Assembly (NCBI GenBank): GCA_946480635.1
Contig: CAMLKV010000126.1
Coordinates: forward strand, 1-6,609
From: an uncultured Flavobacterium sp.
Lineage (GTDB): Bacteria; Bacteroidota; Bacteroidia; Flavobacteriales; Flavobacteriaceae
Reading direction: 5' to 3'
Length of the DNA: 6,609 bases
A model generated the notes under the pieces. The model saw only the letters and a list, made by a program, of their open reading frames with translations. It ran no database searches and was not told where the DNA came from. How positions within the stretch are numbered: position 1 is the stretch's first letter; each line of letters opens with the position of its first letter. Both the position numbers and the translations under genes were made by a program. Shown here in pieces: positions 1-5,398 of this stretch.

Positions 1-1
1 A

Positions 2-487
2 ACCCCAACTGATGGTTTGTTTGTAGCAAAACAATTAGCTGAAGTGATTAAAAATGGTGGTTACGACTTAGTAATCGCTGGTAAAGAATCATTAGACTAC
101 AATGGAGGAATGGTTCCTGGTATGATTGCAGGAATTCTTGGTTCCAACTTCGTGAACTCATGTATTGATTTAAAAGTTGATGGTAACAACGTTACTGCTG
201 TTCGTGAAATTGACGGCGGAAAAGAAACTGTTTCAACAACTTTACCTTTAATAGTAGGAGGTCAAAAAGGATTAGTTGAAGAGAAAGATTTACGCATTCC
301 TAACATGCGTGGTATTATGACAGCCAGAACTAAAGCTTTACAAGTTCTAGAACCAGTTGGCGCAGATGCTGCTACTAAAGCAGTTAAATTTGAAAAACCA
401 GCTCCAAAATCGGCAGTAAAATTAGTAAGTCCTGATAATTTAGATGAATTAATCAACTTATTACACAACGAAGCTAAGGTGATTTAA
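2..487 (+). CDS. etfB: Electron transfer flavoprotein beta subunit, 3' part (5' end outside the window)
   Basis: EtfB is the smaller subunit of the soluble EtfAB heterodimer, which takes electrons from acyl-CoA and other dehydrogenases through FAD and passes them towards the quinone pool. The reading frame is open from base 2, and 161 residues are visible; from knowledge of the family the full protein is about 250 residues, so roughly the first third is missing. Visible family features are the GKES..D..GG.VPG segment (fragment residues 27-41), which corresponds to the nucleotide-binding loop region, and the strongly conserved IPNMRGIMTARTK stretch (about residues 99-111) near the C terminus. 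The first TTG in frame (position 17) is internal, not a start. etfA follows 145 nt downstream on the same strand, so the pair is probably one operon, although an AT-rich repeat spacer separates them. The identification is secure. Confidence 0.95.
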   Translation, partial: TPTDGLFVAKQLAEVIKNGGYDLVIAGKESLDYNGGMVPGMIAGILGSNFVNSCIDLKVDGNNVTAVREIDGGKETVSTTLPLIVGGQKGLVEEKDLRIPNMRGIMTARTKALQVLEPVGADAATKAVKFEKPAPKSAVKLVSPDNLDELINLLHNEAKVI

Positions 488-632
488 GATTGTAGAATTT
501 AGATTTTAGATTGCAAAGCGCAGTACTAAATCTAAACCAACATTTTTGATTCACTTCAAAATCTAAAATCAACAATCATTTTAGATTTCATTTTCAAAAA
601 TTTGAAATCTAAAATATAAAATATAAAATATT
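488..632. repeat. REP-like intergenic inverted-repeat cluster between etfB and etfA
   Basis: The spacer contains six copies of one heptamer in two orientations: TTTAGAT at 498-504, 505-511 and 580-586, and ATCTAAA at 530-536, 561-567 and 607-613. They form nested inverted repeats: 488-507 against 558-577 (18 of 20 complementary), 505-512 against 529-536 (8 bp perfect, 16-nt loop), and 578-590 against 603-615 (13 bp perfect, 12-nt loop). I see no TAnnTTTG promoter box and no T-tract after the stems, so this looks like a repeat of the REP or flavobacterial intergenic type, not a terminator or promoter. The last hairpin ends 17 nt before the etfA start codon and could affect mRNA stability or the etfB:etfA ratio; that role is inference. 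Confidence 0.75.
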
Positions 633-1601
633 ATGTCAATCTTAATATACGCAGAATCAGCAGAAGGAAAATTCAAAAAAGTAGCTTTTGAATTAGCTTC
701 ATACGCAAAAAAAATTGCCGAATCAACAGGCACAACCGTTACTGCTTTAACAATCAATGCAGGTGACGTTTCAGAATTAGGGAAATACGGAGTAGATAAA
801 GTACTAAAAGTAACAAACGATAAATTAGCTAACTTCACTGCAAAAGCTTATGCTGACGCTATCAAACAAGCAGCAGAAAAAGAAGGAGCAAAAATAGTTA
901 TCCTATCATCAACTACAGACAGTTTATATACTGCACCACTTGTTGCTGTTAACTTAAACGCTGGTTACGCATCAAATGTAGTAGCTTTACCATTAAGCAC
1001 TTCTCCATTCCAAGTAAAAAGAAATGCTTTCTCAAACAAAGCTTTCAATATCACTCAAATTGATACAGATGTAAAAGTTTTGGCTATTGGAAAAAACAGT
1101 TTTGGTTTAGTAGAATCAAACGGAGCTGCAACTACTGAAGATTTTGCTCCATCAATTTCTGACGCAGATTTTGGTGTAAAAGTACAATCAGTAGAAAAAG
1201 GCTCAGGAAAAGTTACAATTGCAGATGCCGACGTGGTAGTTTCTGGTGGTCGTGGATTAAAAGGTCCAGAAAACTGGGGAATGATTGAAGAATTAGCCGC
1301 AGTTTTAGGAGCTGCAACGGCTTGTTCAAAACCAGTATCTGACTTAGGATGGAGACCTCACAGTGAGCACGTAGGACAAACAGGAAAGCCAGTTGCAACA
1401 AATTTATATATAGCAATAGGTATCTCTGGAGCAATTCAGCACATTGCTGGAGTTAACTCTTCAAAAGTTAAAGTTGCAATCAATTCTGACCCAGAAGCTC
1501 CTTTCTTTAAAGTAGCTGATTACGGAGTTGTTGGTGATGCTTTTCAAGTAGTTCCTGCATTAATCGAAAAATTAAAAGCTTTCAAAGCTCAAAATTCATA
1601 A
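633..1601 (+). CDS. etfA: Electron transfer flavoprotein alpha subunit
   Basis: EtfA is the FAD-binding subunit of the EtfAB electron carrier. The protein is 322 residues, normal for the family. The N-terminal half (about 1-190) is the Rossmann-like ETF domain shared with EtfB, beginning with the typical MSILIYAES. The C-terminal half is the FAD domain, with VVSGGRGLKGPENW (202-215), the flavin-binding GQTG (248-251), GISGAIQH (263-270) and the INSDPEAPFF motif (283-292), followed by the conserved ADYGVVGD. The ATG at 633 gives a family-standard N terminus and lies after an A/T-only stretch without a Shine-Dalgarno, as is usual in Bacteroidetes. No promoter is visible in the spacer, so co-transcription with etfB is expected; a terminator follows at 1625. 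The identification is secure. Confidence 0.97.
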   Translation: MSILIYAESAEGKFKKVAFELASYAKKIAESTGTTVTALTINAGDVSELGKYGVDKVLKVTNDKLANFTAKAYADAIKQAAEKEGAKIVILSSTTDSLYTAPLVAVNLNAGYASNVVALPLSTSPFQVKRNAFSNKAFNITQIDTDVKVLAIGKNSFGLVESNGAATTEDFAPSISDADFGVKVQSVEKGSGKVTIADADVVVSGGRGLKGPENWGMIEELAAVLGAATACSKPVSDLGWRPHSEHVGQTGKPVATNLYIAIGISGAIQHIAGVNSSKVKVAINSDPEAPFFKVADYGVVGDAFQVVPALIEKLKAFKAQNS

Positions 1602-1624
1602 TCATAGTATTGAAAACTATGTTG

Positions 1625-1658
1625 AAAAGAGTCACATTTTGTGGCTCTTTTTTATTTT
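1625..1658 (+). terminator. Intrinsic terminator of the etfBA operon
   Basis: An 11-bp stem (1625-1635 with 1641-1651, one G.U pair) closes a 5-nt loop and runs into a T-rich tail (TTTTTTATTTT). It begins 23 nt after the etfA stop codon, a standard Rho-independent layout. Confidence 0.88.
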
Positions 1659-1678
1659 AAGAAGCGAAAGTTTTTCGT

Positions 1679-1686
1679 TACTTTGC
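1679..1686 (+). promoter_or_regulatory. Possible -7 promoter box for the BFN-thyA-folA cluster
   Basis: TACTTTGC resembles the Bacteroidetes -7 consensus TAnnTTTG but is one T short, and no clear TTG (-33) lies 17-23 nt upstream. It sits just after the etfBA terminator and upstream of the next gene, where a promoter is expected. A start site near 1690 would give a leader of about 150 nt before the BFN start codon. Confidence 0.4.
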
Positions 1687-1714
1687 ATACAATGTTTCTG
1701 TTATCCGTTACAAT

Positions 1715-1742
1715 CTTTTTGTTTAAACAAACAAACAAAAAG
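1715..1742. promoter_or_regulatory. Perfect inverted repeat in the leader of the BFN gene
   Basis: Arms CTTTTTGTTT (1715-1724) and AAACAAAAAG (1733-1742) are perfectly complementary across an 8-nt loop. They overlap an alternative perfect palindrome, TTTGTTTAAACAAA (1718-1731). There is no T-tract after the structure, so it is not an ordinary terminator. It could be an operator or an mRNA leader structure. Two weaker hairpins follow: 1750-1754 with 1763-1767, and ATTGCA/TGCAAT at 1805-1820. Confidence 0.5.
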
Positions 1743-1844
1743 TATTTTCACTACACATTAACGTAGTAAACTGGCGGAACAATCAGGATTATATGATAAA
1801 CGAAATTGCATTTTTGCAATCTAAAAAACACAATCAAAACCTCA

Positions 1845-2465
1845 ATGAGTTTAGTAAAATTATCCATAAAAGGAATATCATACAGTCAAACACAAAATGG
1901 CGCTTATGCATTAATTTTAAATGAGGTTGATGGTGATAGAAAATTACCAATCGTTATTGGTGCATTCGAAGCACAATCTATCGCAATCGCCTTAGAAAAA
2001 GAGATTAAACCTCCCCGCCCATTAACACATGATTTGTTCAAAAATTTTGCTGAACGATTTGATATAGTTATCAAACAAGTAATCATTCACAAGTTAGTTG
2101 ATGGAGTTTTCTATTCAAGTATGATATGTGAACGTGATAAAATTGAAGAAATTATAGACGCCAGAACTTCTGATGCTATAGCACTTGCATTACGTTTTAA
2201 CGCGCCTATTTTTACTTACAAAAACATTCTAGACAAAGCCGGAATTTATCTTAAAGTGAATCCTGACACAGAAAATCCTGAAAATTTAGACGATATTCTT
2301 TCTACTCCAGAAACATTTGGCTTAGAAGAAAGCGATGAACCTAAAAGCTCATACACAACATACAGTTTGTCTGAATTACATGAAATGCTAGAGCAAGCTG
2401 TTCAGGATGAAGATTATGAAAAAGCAGCAAAGATAAGAGACGAAATTTCGAAAAGAGAATCATAA
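1845..2465 (+). CDS. Bifunctional nuclease (BFN/DUF151) domain protein with C-terminal UVR motif
   Basis: The 206-residue protein has two parts. Residues 1-140 form a BFN domain (DUF151), with the family segments [18 protein letters not shown] (34-51), [10 protein letters not shown] (55-64) and [13 protein letters not shown] (105-117). Residues 174-204 form a UVR motif (the UvrB/UvrC helical hairpin), recognisable from [20 protein letters not shown] and the A.IRDEI that follows. A plant member of the BFN family has been described as an RNase/DNase; the activity of bacterial members is poorly established, so the role is open. The ATG at 1845 is chosen over an upstream in-frame TTG at 1806 because [15 protein letters not shown] matches the usual start of the domain, and the TTG would lie inside a small hairpin. 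Only 1 nt separates the stop codon from thyA, so the two are almost certainly co-transcribed, which suggests a job in DNA or nucleotide metabolism (inference). Confidence 0.9.
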   Translation: MSLVKLSIKGISYSQTQNGAYALILNEVDGDRKLPIVIGAFEAQSIAIALEKEIKPPRPLTHDLFKNFAERFDIVIKQVIIHKLVDGVFYSSMICERDKIEEIIDARTSDAIALALRFNAPIFTYKNILDKAGIYLKVNPDTENPENLDDILSTPETFGLEESDEPKSSYTTYSLSELHEMLEQAVQDEDYEKAAKIRDEISKRES

Positions 2466-2466
2466 A

Positions 2467-3291
2467 ATGAAACAGTATTTAGATTTAGTTAAGCACGTTT
2501 TAGAAAACGGAAATCAAAAAGGAGATAGAACAGGAACGGGGACCAAAAGTGTTTTTGGTTACCAAATGCGTTTTGATTTAAGTGATGGTTTCCCAATGGT
2601 AACCACAAAAAAACTGCATCTTAAATCTATTGTACACGAACTTTTATGGTTCTTAAAAGGAGAAACCAATATTGCTTATTTAAAAGAAAATGGGGTACGC
2701 ATTTGGGACGAATGGGCAGATGAAAATGGTGATTTAGGACCTGTTTACGGCCATCAATGGCGTAACTGGAATAGCGAAGAAATAGATCAAATTACAGAGC
2801 TAATCGAAACATTAAAAACAAATCCAAATAGCCGTAGAATGTTAGTTTCTGCATGGAACCCTTCGGTTCTACCAGATACTTCAAAATCATTTGCAGAAAA
2901 TGTTTCAAATGGCAAAGCTGCTTTACCTCCTTGTCATGCTTTCTTTCAGTTTTATGTAGCTGATGGGAAATTATCATGTCAATTGTACCAACGTAGTGCC
3001 GACATCTTTTTAGGAGTTCCTTTTAACATAGCTTCTTATGCACTATTTACTTTAATGATAGCTCAAGTTTGCGATTTACAACCTGGAGAATTCATTCATA
3101 CTTTTGGTGATGCTCATATCTATAACAATCATTTTGAGCAGTTAGAATTACAATTGACCCGTGATCCAAAACCATTACCAAAAATGATTTTGAATCCTGA
3201 AATAAAAAATATATTCGATTTCAAATTCGAAGATTTCACTTTAGTTGATTATGACCCGCATCCACATATTAAAGGACAGGTAGCAGTGTAA
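2467..3291 (+). CDS. thyA: Thymidylate synthase (ThyA type)
   Basis: ThyA converts dUMP and methylene-THF to dTMP and dihydrofolate in the cytoplasm. The protein is 274 residues, 10 more than my recollection of E. coli ThyA (264). Key residues are present: DRTGTGT with Arg21 for phosphate, the phosphate-binding pair Arg123-Arg124 (NSRRM), catalytic Cys156 in [24 protein letters not shown] (175-187, with Asp179 and Asn187 for dUMP), and DAHIYNNH (215-222, with His217 and Tyr219). Compared with E. coli, the loop between SAWN (128-131) and the catalytic Cys is longer by about 13 residues, while a loop near 100-106 is shorter by 3. The start is [12 protein letters not shown], the standard N terminus, 1 nt after the preceding stop. 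folA lies two genes downstream and recycles the dihydrofolate. The identification is secure. Confidence 0.98.
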   Translation: MKQYLDLVKHVLENGNQKGDRTGTGTKSVFGYQMRFDLSDGFPMVTTKKLHLKSIVHELLWFLKGETNIAYLKENGVRIWDEWADENGDLGPVYGHQWRNWNSEEIDQITELIETLKTNPNSRRMLVSAWNPSVLPDTSKSFAENVSNGKAALPPCHAFFQFYVADGKLSCQLYQRSADIFLGVPFNIASYALFTLMIAQVCDLQPGEFIHTFGDAHIYNNHFEQLELQLTRDPKPLPKMILNPEIKNIFDFKFEDFTLVDYDPHPHIKGQVAV

Positions 3292-3314
3292 TTTTATTTT
3301 TACAAAAAAACTTC

Positions 3315-3322
3315 TATCTTTA
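3315..3322 (+). promoter_or_regulatory. Weak -7-like box before the 2TM gene
   Basis: TATCTTTA matches TAnnTTTG in 7 of 8 positions and lies 20 nt before the ATG at 3342, in the 50-nt gap after thyA. There is no convincing -33 TTG and no terminator after thyA, so this could at most be an internal promoter for the 2TM-folA pair. Confidence 0.25.
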
Positions 3323-3341
3323 AATCCGTAAACTAAACCTT

Positions 3342-3671
3342 ATGGATATAAACCAACATGAACTATACGAATATGCGCGTTTGCGATTAAAGCAAAAAAA
3401 ACGCCTGTATTATCACTTTGTATTATTTGTTTTAGGAAGTATATTTTTTGTAATTGCTAATAAACTTCTTGGTGTTTTTCCTGATTCTAATTGGTTTTTA
3501 TGGGCAATTACGATTTGGTGTTTTATTTTTGTACTACACTTCATACGTGTTTTTATAACCGATAGTTTTATGAACAAAAACTGGGAGCGAACACAAATCG
3601 ACAAACTAATTGCTAAACAAGAACGCAAAATAGAACAACTACAAAAAGATTTAGATCAAAACAATACATAA
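3342..3671 (+). CDS. 2TM domain-containing small inner-membrane protein
   Basis: The 109-residue protein has the layout of the 2TM domain family. There is a basic amphipathic N terminus (YARLRLKQKKR, 11-21), a first membrane segment at about 22-40 (LYYHFVLFVLGSIFFVIAN), a short loop with GVFPDSNW, and a second segment at about 51-72 rich in Trp, Phe and Ile. A charged C-terminal tail follows, with W81, IDKLIAKQERKIEQLQKDL and high coiled-coil propensity (82-105). By the positive-inside rule both ends are probably cytoplasmic. The function of the family is unknown; in some proteins the same domain is fused to or sits near histidine-kinase-type regulators, but nothing here shows that. The stop overlaps the folA start by one base (TAATG), implying translational coupling with dihydrofolate reductase. 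Confidence 0.85.
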   Translation: MDINQHELYEYARLRLKQKKRLYYHFVLFVLGSIFFVIANKLLGVFPDSNWFLWAITIWCFIFVLHFIRVFITDSFMNKNWERTQIDKLIAKQERKIEQLQKDLDQNNT

Positions 3672-4162
3672 TGATTACACTAATAGCGGCAGCTGGTGAA
3701 AACAATGAACTTGGCAAAGACAATGATTTGCTTTGGCATCTGCCAGACGATTTTAAAAGATTTAAATCACTTACAACAGGTCATTACATCATAATGGGGC
3801 GAAAAACATTTGAATCGTTCCCCAAACCGCTTCCTAATAGAACACATGTTATTATAACAAGGAGTAAAGATTATACTGCTCCCGAAGGCTGTATTATAGT
3901 TAATAATTTAGAAAAAGCTATTGAAGTATGTCCCAAAACCGAAACAATATTTATTATAGGCGGAGGAGAAATTTACAAACAAAGCATTTCAATGGCAGAT
4001 TCGATTGAATTAACACGAGTACATGAAAAGTTTGAAGCTGATACTTTTTTCCCAGAAATAAATTCTTCTGAATGGAAACTCATATCATCTGAATTTCATA
4101 ATCAAGATGAAAAGCACAAACATTCCTTCACGTTTGAAACCTATCAAAGACTCAAAAAATAG
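3671..4162 (+). CDS. folA: Dihydrofolate reductase
   Basis: FolA reduces dihydrofolate to tetrahydrofolate with NADPH, restoring the cofactor that ThyA oxidises. The protein is 163 residues, normal for a chromosomal DHFR. The key positions align with E. coli numbering for the first half: W22, the catalytic acid Asp27 in WHLPDDFKRFK (22-32), F31, GRKTFES (43-49, cofactor binding, with R44 and T46), and Arg57 in PLPNRTHVI (substrate carboxylate). GGGEIY (97-102) is the NADPH phosphate loop, and Thr115 in ELTRVH corresponds to E. coli Thr113. The M20 loop reads GENNELGKDNDLLWHLP, with Leu at the positions of E. coli Met20 and Pro21. It starts on the last base of the 2TM stop codon (ATG at 3671). 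It looks like the normal host enzyme, with nothing to suggest a plasmid-type resistance DHFR. Confidence 0.97.
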   Translation: MITLIAAAGENNELGKDNDLLWHLPDDFKRFKSLTTGHYIIMGRKTFESFPKPLPNRTHVIITRSKDYTAPEGCIIVNNLEKAIEVCPKTETIFIIGGGEIYKQSISMADSIELTRVHEKFEADTFFPEINSSEWKLISSEFHNQDEKHKHSFTFETYQRLKK

Positions 4163-4163
4163 C

Positions 4164-4193
4164 GCAAAAAAAAACACTTCATTACGAAGTGTT
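4164..4193 (-). terminator. Hairpin terminator with T-tract on the minus strand, shared with the folA 3' end
   Basis: Perfect 8-bp stem (4173-4180 with 4186-4193, 5-nt loop) beginning 10 nt after the folA stop. Reading the minus strand, the stem is followed by seven T (4172-4166), a strong intrinsic terminator. Reading the plus strand, the tail is only CTTCTCTAA, so termination of the folA operon would be weaker. The orientation implies that something is transcribed leftwards into it. It may act in both directions. Confidence 0.7.
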
Positions 4194-4328
4194 CTTCTCT
4201 AATACTGTCGTCTTGATGTAATAGCAATCCAATTTTGTTTTCTACTGTTCAACCAAACCTATAATGGCCAATAAAAAACGGATATTAGAATCTCTAACGC
4301 CGCATTACCAAATACCACTAAAGTAACG
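4166..4328 (-). ncRNA. Candidate structured small RNA (unrecognised)
   Basis: Seen directly: a minus-strand -7 box TAGTTTTG (4339-4332) matches TAnnTTTG exactly, and about 140-160 nt downstream lies a T-tract terminator. Between them the minus-strand RNA can form a closing stem TCTAATA/TATTAGA (4289-4283 with 4204-4198), a short TCC/GGA step, and an 11-bp helix (4279-4269 with 4247-4237) capped by a 21-nt loop. Two of the 11 pairs are G.U on the minus strand and would be A-C mismatches on the plus strand, which favours a minus-strand product. The best -33 candidate (CAA at 4364-4366 on the plus strand) is 24 nt from the -7 box, slightly too far. I see no protein: the one fairly open minus frame here has a stop at 4259-4261 and no ATG. 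Family unknown; the shape, one long hairpin with internal loops, makes a 6S-like RNA worth testing. Ends are approximate. Confidence 0.45.
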
Positions 4329-4484
4329 CAACAAAACTAAAATTTCCAAAAACAAATTTAACCCAAAGAACGTTTGTGACACTTTAAAAAAACGATACTA
4401 AAAACCGTCCTTGATTGCGTTTATAAAACAATCGTGTCAATTATTTTACCTTAAATACACCACTAAGTAATAAAACTCATTTCC
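4305..4484. repeat. Diverged direct duplication around the small-RNA promoter
   Basis: Two copies, 4305-4347 (43 nt) and 4446-4484 (39 nt), share the blocks TTACC, AAATA, CCACTA, AGTAA, AAAACT and ATTTCC in the same order with small indels. Weaker similarity continues to the right: AAATTTAAC at 4354-4362 and 4501-4509, each followed about 10 nt later by TTTGTGAC or ATTGTCAC. The left copy carries the TAGTTTTG box (minus strand); the right copy reads GAGTTTTA at the same place, so its promoter would be lost. Confidence 0.6.
4332..4339 (-). promoter_or_regulatory. Minus-strand -7 box of the candidate small RNA
   Basis: TAGTTTTG read on the minus strand is a full match to the Bacteroidetes -7 consensus TAnnTTTG. 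TTG triplets occur 7, 13 and 24 nt upstream, none at the preferred 17-23 nt. Transcription would start near 4326-4328. Confidence 0.42.
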
Positions 4485-4616
4485 GACGTAATTAGAAGAT
4501 AAATTTAACACTTTATTTTAATTGTCACAATACCAAATAGTTAGTATTTTAAAAAATACCCGTTTTCAGTTAGAAAAAACGATAAACATTATATAAACAT
4601 CGACCAGATACCTGTT
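4340..4616. other. Rest of the 500-nt gene-free stretch
   Basis: No credible protein or tRNA is present. Besides the right copy of the duplication, it contains the motif AAAAAACGATA at 4387-4397 and 4574-4584 (variant AAAAAACGGATA at 4273-4284), a bulged hairpin GATTG/CAATC at 4413-4433, and an A/T hairpin GTATTT/AAATAC at 4544-4559. A 60-codon open minus frame at 4566-4748 overlaps the menG start antisense and has no family features. Confidence 0.5.
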
Positions 4617-4648
4617 TTTCAGGGTTTCAAAATTAAATTCTATATTTG
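4617..4648 (+). promoter_or_regulatory. Promoter of menG-porT
   Basis: TATATTTG (4641-4648) is a full match to the Bacteroidetes -7 consensus TAnnTTTG. A TTTC at 4617-4620, 20 nt upstream, is a one-mismatch -33 element (TTTG). The start codon is at 4663, so the 5' leader would be only about 10 nt. A small CCTG/CAGG hairpin (4611-4623) overlaps the -33 element. Confidence 0.62.
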
Positions 4649-4662
4649 CTGAAATTATTTTT

Positions 4663-5394
4663 ATGTCAATTAGTACTAAACCATACAAAAATTCCGACGA
4701 AGGAAAGAAAGAACAGGTAGCAAAAATGTTTGATAATATATCAGACAATTATGACAATCTGAACAGAGTAATTTCATTTGGAGTAGATGTAAAATGGCGT
4801 AAAAAGATTTTAAAAATGGTTTCGGCTAAAAATCCTTCTACTATATTAGATGTAGCGACAGGAACTGGAGATTTAGCAATCTTATTGTCAAATACAAAAG
4901 CTGAAAAAATAATTGGTTTAGACATTTCTGCAGGAATGCTGGAAGTAGGAAAACAAAAAATTGCTCAAAAAAACTTTTCAAACAGAATAGAAATGGTTTT
5001 AGGCGATTCTGAGAAAATTCCTTTTGAAGACAATTCGTTTGATGCCATAACAGTAGCATTTGGAATTAGAAATTTTGAAAATCTAGAACTAGGTTTATCT
5101 GAAATATTAAGGGTATTAAAACCAAACGGTATATTCGTTATTTTAGAAACTTCTGTACCTGAAAAATTTCCTTTTAAACAAGGTTATAATTTTTACACGA
5201 AAAACATCCTTCCACTTATTGGAAAAATGTTCTCAAAAGACAAAGTTGCATACAAGTATCTATCTGATTCAGCATCAATTTTTCCATATGGTAAAGCCTT
5301 AAACAATATTTTAGAAAAAATTGGGTTTATAGATGTAAAACACCTTCCGCAAACATTTGGTGTAGCTACCATTTATAGTGCAACAAAAAAATAA
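4663..5394 (+). CDS. menG/ubiE: Demethylmenaquinone methyltransferase (MenG/UbiE)
   Basis: This SAM-dependent C-methyltransferase makes menaquinone from demethylmenaquinone at the inner membrane face. Bacteroidetes use menaquinone, so MenG is the expected role rather than ubiquinone synthesis. The protein is 243 residues, usual for the family. Features in order: a family signature YDNLNRVISFGVDVKWRK (30-47); SAM motif I ILDVATGTGD (61-70); the acidic residue after strand 2 in GLDIS (Asp87); GDSEKIPF (114-121); AFGIRNF (132-138); the second signature RVLKPNGIFVILE (150-162); and YLSDSASIFP (199-208). ATG 4663 gives the normal N-terminal extension before KMFDNISDNYD. porT follows after 4 nt, so the two are one transcript, and a good promoter lies directly upstream. 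The product serves the quinone pool that also receives electrons from EtfAB, although the two sets of genes are separate transcription units here. Confidence 0.95.
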   Translation: MSISTKPYKNSDEGKKEQVAKMFDNISDNYDNLNRVISFGVDVKWRKKILKMVSAKNPSTILDVATGTGDLAILLSNTKAEKIIGLDISAGMLEVGKQKIAQKNFSNRIEMVLGDSEKIPFEDNSFDAITVAFGIRNFENLELGLSEILRVLKPNGIFVILETSVPEKFPFKQGYNFYTKNILPLIGKMFSKDKVAYKYLSDSASIFPYGKALNNILEKIGFIDVKHLPQTFGVATIYSATKK

Positions 5395-5398
5395 TAAA

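Noticed and set aside
488..632. CRISPR-like or insertion-sequence remnant between etfB and etfA
   Set aside because: The repeated unit is only 7 nt, inverted and irregularly spaced, with no uniform spacers, transposase or target-site duplication.
1213..1434. Antisense ORF of 73 codons inside etfA
   Set aside because: The leucine-rich composition is what the complement of the EtfA codons yields; etfA itself is certain.
1806..1844. Upstream in-frame TTG start for the BFN protein (13 extra residues)
   Set aside because: The extension is not typical of the family, TTG starts are uncommon in these organisms, and it overlaps the small ATTGCA/TGCAAT hairpin. ATG 1845 gives the standard N terminus.
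4199..4335. Minus-strand reading frame that looks like a broken small gene (two open stretches separated by a TAG at 4259-4261)
   Set aside because: There is no ATG, the frame is short and I recognise no family. The segment is better explained as a structured RNA candidate, although a pseudogene fragment cannot be excluded.
4163..4662. tRNA, riboswitch or mobile-element remnant in the 500-nt stretch
   Set aside because: I found no cloverleaf, no riboswitch core I recognise ahead of menG, and no transposase-like frame.
4566..4748. 60-codon minus-strand ORF across the menG start
   Set aside because: It lies antisense to the menG N terminus and promoter, with no recognisable domain; it is a shadow of AT-rich DNA.
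5378..5398. TTG start for PorT inside the menG 3' end
   Set aside because: It would put QQKNNK before the signal peptide; ATG 5399 yields a normal Sec signal.
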